From contig OZ020268.1 of NCBI GenBank assembly GCA_963971225.1, positions 47,604,404 to 47,668,403 of the forward strand: 64,000 nucleotides of DNA, given 5' to 3'. Made by a program: the position numbers and the translations under genes. Every line of letters begins with the position of its first letter. Positions within the stretch are counted from its first letter, which is position 1. Positions 60,366-64,000 of this stretch are shown piece by piece. The stretch comes from Melieria omissa. Taxonomy: Eukaryota; Arthropoda; Insecta; Diptera; Ulidiidae. Under the pieces are notes generated by a model. That model worked only from the letters and a program-made list of their open reading frames with translations. It searched no databases and had not been told where the DNA came from.

Positions 60366-62495
60366 GTTTTTAAAAAAATCTGTCCTCTCCATGTTCCTCT
60401 TCTTCGTCATAAGATGACACTTCTTTGATGTTTACTCAAATTCTATAGGTTCTCGAAGGTCTGGGCGAAATTCTATTGAAGCAACTGGTAGTCTCTTGGG
60501 TTTTTACTCGAAATGTATGAAGCGAACTTACGCAAAATGTGGAGGCTGCATAAAAACCTCCTCCTTCCTCGAAACGAAGCAAACTATCCCAAGTGCGCCT
60601 TAATGTCTTCTCCAATTGAATGCATTCTCTGCAACCAACCATTCCTAACCAACTATTTGCTCAAAGAACTTTACTAGTCCACACTGGTTCAGTCGACTTG
60701 ACAAAAACTTAAGTATTCATTTGATGAGCAGCAACAGCAACAGTCATCATCAAAGACTGCTTAGAATTCGTACGAAAAACTCCTTGTATTTGCCACACAC
60801 AAAGTACACAACTGACATGTTTACAGTGCATAAAAAATTCCATCAACTGTCGCGACGCGTTGCGTTCCGTCGCATTTCCCAAAGCCCACAATTACTTAAA
60901 AGTTGTAGTAACAGATGATGTTTGGCCGATGATAGCGGCAGAGCGCCGCATTGGGTTTGCATATTTGTGCTACGGTAGGCATTTCTAACCGCAGGACACG
61001 CACACAAAGAGGCGGTGACATAATGAGGTCGCACGCGCTCACGCACACCGATACATTTAAGTGCAGCCATTTGCATACGCTTCGGCCCCGGTGAGTGTGG
61101 ATTTACGCGTTGCCTACTAAGTGCGCCTAAGCCCCGGCACATACACACACACACACCCGGCCGGTCGTTGTGGCACTTCACTCTATTGTGCTCGGCTGTT
61201 AGGAGTAGCTGCTGCGCCTGCGGGCGATATAAAACAAAAGCCACGATGACACATGCGTGCAGAGTGGGAAAACGAATGGCCGGACGGACGAACAGACGGG
61301 CAGATACGAGCGGCACCGCTCGCTTGGCACATTTGTGCCATTGTGCCGCGCTGATGGCAACTGCTGACACAACAGTAGGCCAACGCCATGCCACATTATT
61401 AGCACCGCACACCGGCGCAACAATGGCGCGCACAAAGTAATGACGACGACGGCAGCGGCAGATGAGCACACCGACCAGCGCCAGGCGTGAATGCATGAGA
61501 CAGCCGGACGCGAAGGGATGCCGCGGCGAATTAGTGTTACGGTGTTGGGTCGGTGCAGTGCACCAGTTCAGTGTGTGAGCTATATAAGTGAAGAGAACTA
61601 AGGAGATCCACGAACGATCGACGACAGCATTGGACAGGCAGACATGTGAACAGACAGACAGACAACAAATGTGCATAAACATTTAAATGTTGGAACGAAC
61701 AGTTCAAACATTTGTTCTAAAGGACAATAGTATGCAACGATTCATGTAAACACGGACGGGGTTTTATCTGTCAGAGTTACTTGAGTAGAGTCCATAACTT
61801 CTTCCATTTAAAACCCTGTCTCCTAACTCTAGATCCTTTTAGAAACAAAACAGTGCTTCGCATTAAAAGAGGCATTCCCATCCCGTTGGCTCGTAAATTA
61901 AAAAAATTGAGTCAGAGAGAGACAGATGCACCCATTCATCGGTGTAACATAGACAAAACAATAGACAAATGTATTGTTACGAAAACTACTTTACATATTC
62001 GTTTGGATTGTGTTTGAAAATAAAACAACTTCAATTATTCAGCGCAAAACGCAGTCAGAAACTAACAATCACTTTATTTATAGATTTACACTTCGCTTGT
62101 AACTACACTTGTTACCACTTTGCTTGCTCAACACAGACTCGACCCCTTGCGTTGCCACTGTTGCTTTTATACTAGTTTTCTTATCGCGCCGAAGTTTCTT
62201 GCACATTCCAGTTGTACTTTCAATCTCGATTGTTCTAGCAAAGTTCATTACTTTTCGCGAACCATCCTTGCCATATCGGACTATCCAAGCGAATTATACC
62301 AAATTTGCCATACTTCAAAGTGCATACCTAAAAATATGCTTGGAAAAGCATTCGTGCATAGAAAAGCATTCAGCACAGAGTGCTTTATCGTTTCAGTATG
62401 TTATGAACGAAAGAGTCTTGAGCAGATGTGAACAACAAAATAACACACGATTATGTAGTTGGATCGTAGTATAGAAGTATAGATGTGCAAACCCA
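60366..62495. other. Non-coding, with a GC/CpG-rich island at 60.84-61.64 kb
   Basis: The island contains a minus-strand frame of 279 codons (60843-61682) without recognisable domains, with part of its sequence coming from a (CA)n tract (61141-61156). On + a TATATAAG box lies at 61581-61588, but no good initiator lies 30 bp downstream. The rest is ordinary non-coding DNA. Confidence 0.4.
61581..61588 (+). promoter_or_regulatory. Isolated TATATAAG box in a CpG-rich island
   Basis: It is a perfect match to the TATAWAAG consensus, preceded by about 700 bp of GC-richer DNA. The position 31 bp downstream (about 61612, CCACGAAC) is not a good initiator, so promoter function is doubtful. Confidence 0.25.
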
Positions 62496-62715
62496 AAAGA
62501 GACCCTAAAGCTCAGGTCCATAAATCCATTCGTACTGAGGAACAGACACCTGCACAGGTGATGGAATGCTAACGATACTGGGCATCTTTAAGAACTTTTC
62601 GCACAGAACAGACACCCTAAAGCGCAGGTTCAAAAACGAACTTCGATACTGAGGAAGAGACACCTACACAAATGATCAGCACTTTTAGCCCTACGCAAGA
62701 ACAGATGTGTAGGCG
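62496..62715. repeat. Two-copy tandem duplication, period about 110 bp
   Basis: GA(G/C)ACCCTAAAGC(T/G)CAGGT(C/T)C, then CGATACTGAGGAA-AGACACCTRCACA and ATGAT(C)-GA/AGCAC, occurs near 62498 and 62608. Confidence 0.75.
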
Positions 62716-62856
62716 ATTAGATGTGAGAGCTTCTAAGCGAACCTTTGAATGAAAGAAAATTAAAAGAGATCAAAACTGAGGGAAAATGATAAGCAACAGA
62801 ATGGCATTCGAGAAGACATTGATCGACTACAGACAGTTACAGACAGTCGCTGCGCT

Positions 62857-63505
62857 GATATCACCCTCATCTGGGTTCTCGGCCATAGGAACATTGAAGG
62901 GAATGAGAGAGCGGACGAATTGGCGCGCTCGGGGGCCTCGCTTGACGCATCAGTGGTTGTCTCGGTTCCGACGCCTTTGGGAGTCGTCAGGGGCTGCTAT
63001 CTACACTATCTCAGCCTTGCCAATCGGAGGTGGAAGTCGCTGTCTTCCTGCCGTACCTCGCGGGAGATGTGGCCCTCCTACAACGAGCCGAGATCTCGCG
63101 AGCTTATTAACAAACCACGCACGGACGTCGCTAGGCTTACGGCGATCATCACAGGCCACTGGACTATAGGTCCACATGCGGAGAGGCTAAACATCCCCTT
63201 CAATACCCATTGCAGGAGCTGTGGGAATTTAGAAGAGAAATAAACACCAAATCACTTCCTCTGTCAGTGCCCAGCTCTGGCAAGGGCAAGATTTAAGTTT
63301 CTAGGGAAACACTTCTTCACTTGTTTGACCGATTGCTCGACAGTTAGTCTGGGGAATCTTCTTGGATACCTAAATTCTACCAGGTGGATTTAGTCAACTA
63401 ACCAGGTTTAGTTTTCGGTGAGCATGTGGTACCAAAACGGCGTATATGCGCTAATTGTGACTTGCAGGGGGACTGTGAGTCACCTCAACCAACCAACCAA
63501 CCAAC
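62857..63505 (+). mobile_element. 5'-truncated RNase-H-type LINE with intact 3' tail
   Basis: A single frame runs from 62857 to TAG at 63391-63393, broken by one TAA (63241-63243). It begins in the RNase H domain: ITLIWVLGHRNIEGNERADE then LARSGASLD, with Leu replacing the usual Pro of WVPGH. A conserved linker follows (LTAIITGHWTIGPHAERL). The zinc-knuckle block is CRSC, the stop, then HFLCQCPAL. About 90 bp of 3' UTR ends in five CAAC units (63486-63505), a typical LINE 3' tail. Only one disabling change in 178 codons points to a fairly recent insertion. Clade (I, LOA or R1-like) cannot be decided without the RT. Confidence 0.85.
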
Positions 63506-63529
63506 AGACAGTTACTACGGTGGACATAT

Positions 63530-64000
63530 TGATAGAGTTCATAGGGATGGATAGAGTTACTTAGGTATATAATAAAGATAATTCTTAGTCAGAGTCTCCT
63601 ATTAGTCAACCTATTGATGAAAGTTCTCTCTGATAGGTACTGGGATGAACTCTTTAAAGGAAATCCTTTAGCAGAGACTGAGGCTTCATGATGATAAGAC
63701 TCTCACTTATAGGAATACATTGAGTTCAACGTATTGGTGGAAATGCCAACTGAAGGGTTCTGTGGTAGATGAGAATAATGAGAATTTTTAGTTATAGATA
63801 GAGATACCTATTAGTCTACCTATTGGGGAACGTTCTCACTGATAATTACTAGAATAGACGTGTTGAAAGTGCTTTCGAAGAGGCACAGGTATTGTACTGA
63901 TAATATGATACTTCTTACTTAAAAAAGAGATGCTGATGCCAACTTATTGGTGGAAGTTCTTACTAATATGTACTAGGAGAGACGTATGAATAAAAGTTAT
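63530..64000. repeat. Degenerate tandem array, unit about 105-120 bp, runs off the window
   Basis: CCTATTAGTC(A/T)ACCTATTG-TG-AAGTTCTC(T/A)CTGATAGGTACTGGGATGA-type blocks recur near 63597, 63718, 63809 and 63932. They are joined by GAT-GATAAGACTCTCACTTATA and AAAGGAAATCCTTTAGCAGAG-type segments. The array begins about 25 bp after the LINE tail and continues past the right edge. Confidence 0.7.

Noticed and set aside
61581..61640. Second TATA-driven promoter
   Set aside because: TATATAAG is good, but no initiator or downstream element lies at the expected distance.

Overview
This is eukaryotic, almost certainly higher-dipteran DNA, and a tephritid-like fruit fly is my best guess. The reasons are the AT-rich sequence peppered with CAA/TTG triplet runs, insect-type promoter signals, degraded piggyBac and non-LTR (LINE) relics, short CCTAA/TTAGG tracts and very long gene-poor stretches. 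There are no bacterial operons, CRISPR arrays, rRNA genes or intact protein-coding genes. The longest open frames lie in simple repeats or in unpatterned GC-richer DNA, and I do not believe they are genes.

The best host-gene signal is on the + strand near 16.7-17.6 kb. Three GAGA-type CTCTCTCG sites are followed by TATATAG at -31 and a TCAGTG initiator with A+1 at 16816. A GC/CpG-richer stretch of about 800 bp then ends at a plausible splice donor (AAG|GTAAAT, 17620/17621), where the DNA turns abruptly A-rich. I read this as the non-coding first exon of a gene whose coding exons lie outside the window, so most of 17.6-64 kb may be its first intron. This is inference. Other GC-richer islands (about 6.7-7.8, 21.4-22.8, 45.9-46.3, 57.5-58.7 and 60.8-61.6 kb) could hold regulatory DNA, but I cannot prove any function.

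The rest is dominated by repeats. (1) At least fifteen degenerate tandem arrays with unit lengths of about 60-300 bp occur. One (about 97 bp, 20.68-20.97 kb) appears to be built from reverse-transcriptase coding sequence, and one family occurs at both 35.7-36.8 and 39.4-40.5 kb. (2) Three long pentanucleotide arrays are present: AAAAT at 18.1-18.5 kb, AGTCT at 33.4-33.7 kb, and a CGATA/CTATA compound array at 48.7-50.05 kb whose core is 104 perfect CTATA copies. (3) DNA transposons include a 1.6-kb piggyBac relic with TTAA duplications and recognisable transposase fragments, four smaller TTAA-flanked elements, a Harbinger-like MITE whose pre-insertion site survives in a neighbouring repeat, a pogo-like TA-flanked MITE and a foldback element. 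(4) Three LINE relics occur (RT at 21 kb, RNase H/zinc-knuckle tails at 59.1 and 62.9 kb), along with a degenerate tRNA-like Pol III unit at 48.5 kb.

No genes in the window visibly work together. I did not find a new coding system. What is unusual is the density and variety of mid-length tandem arrays and their ties to transposon sequence.
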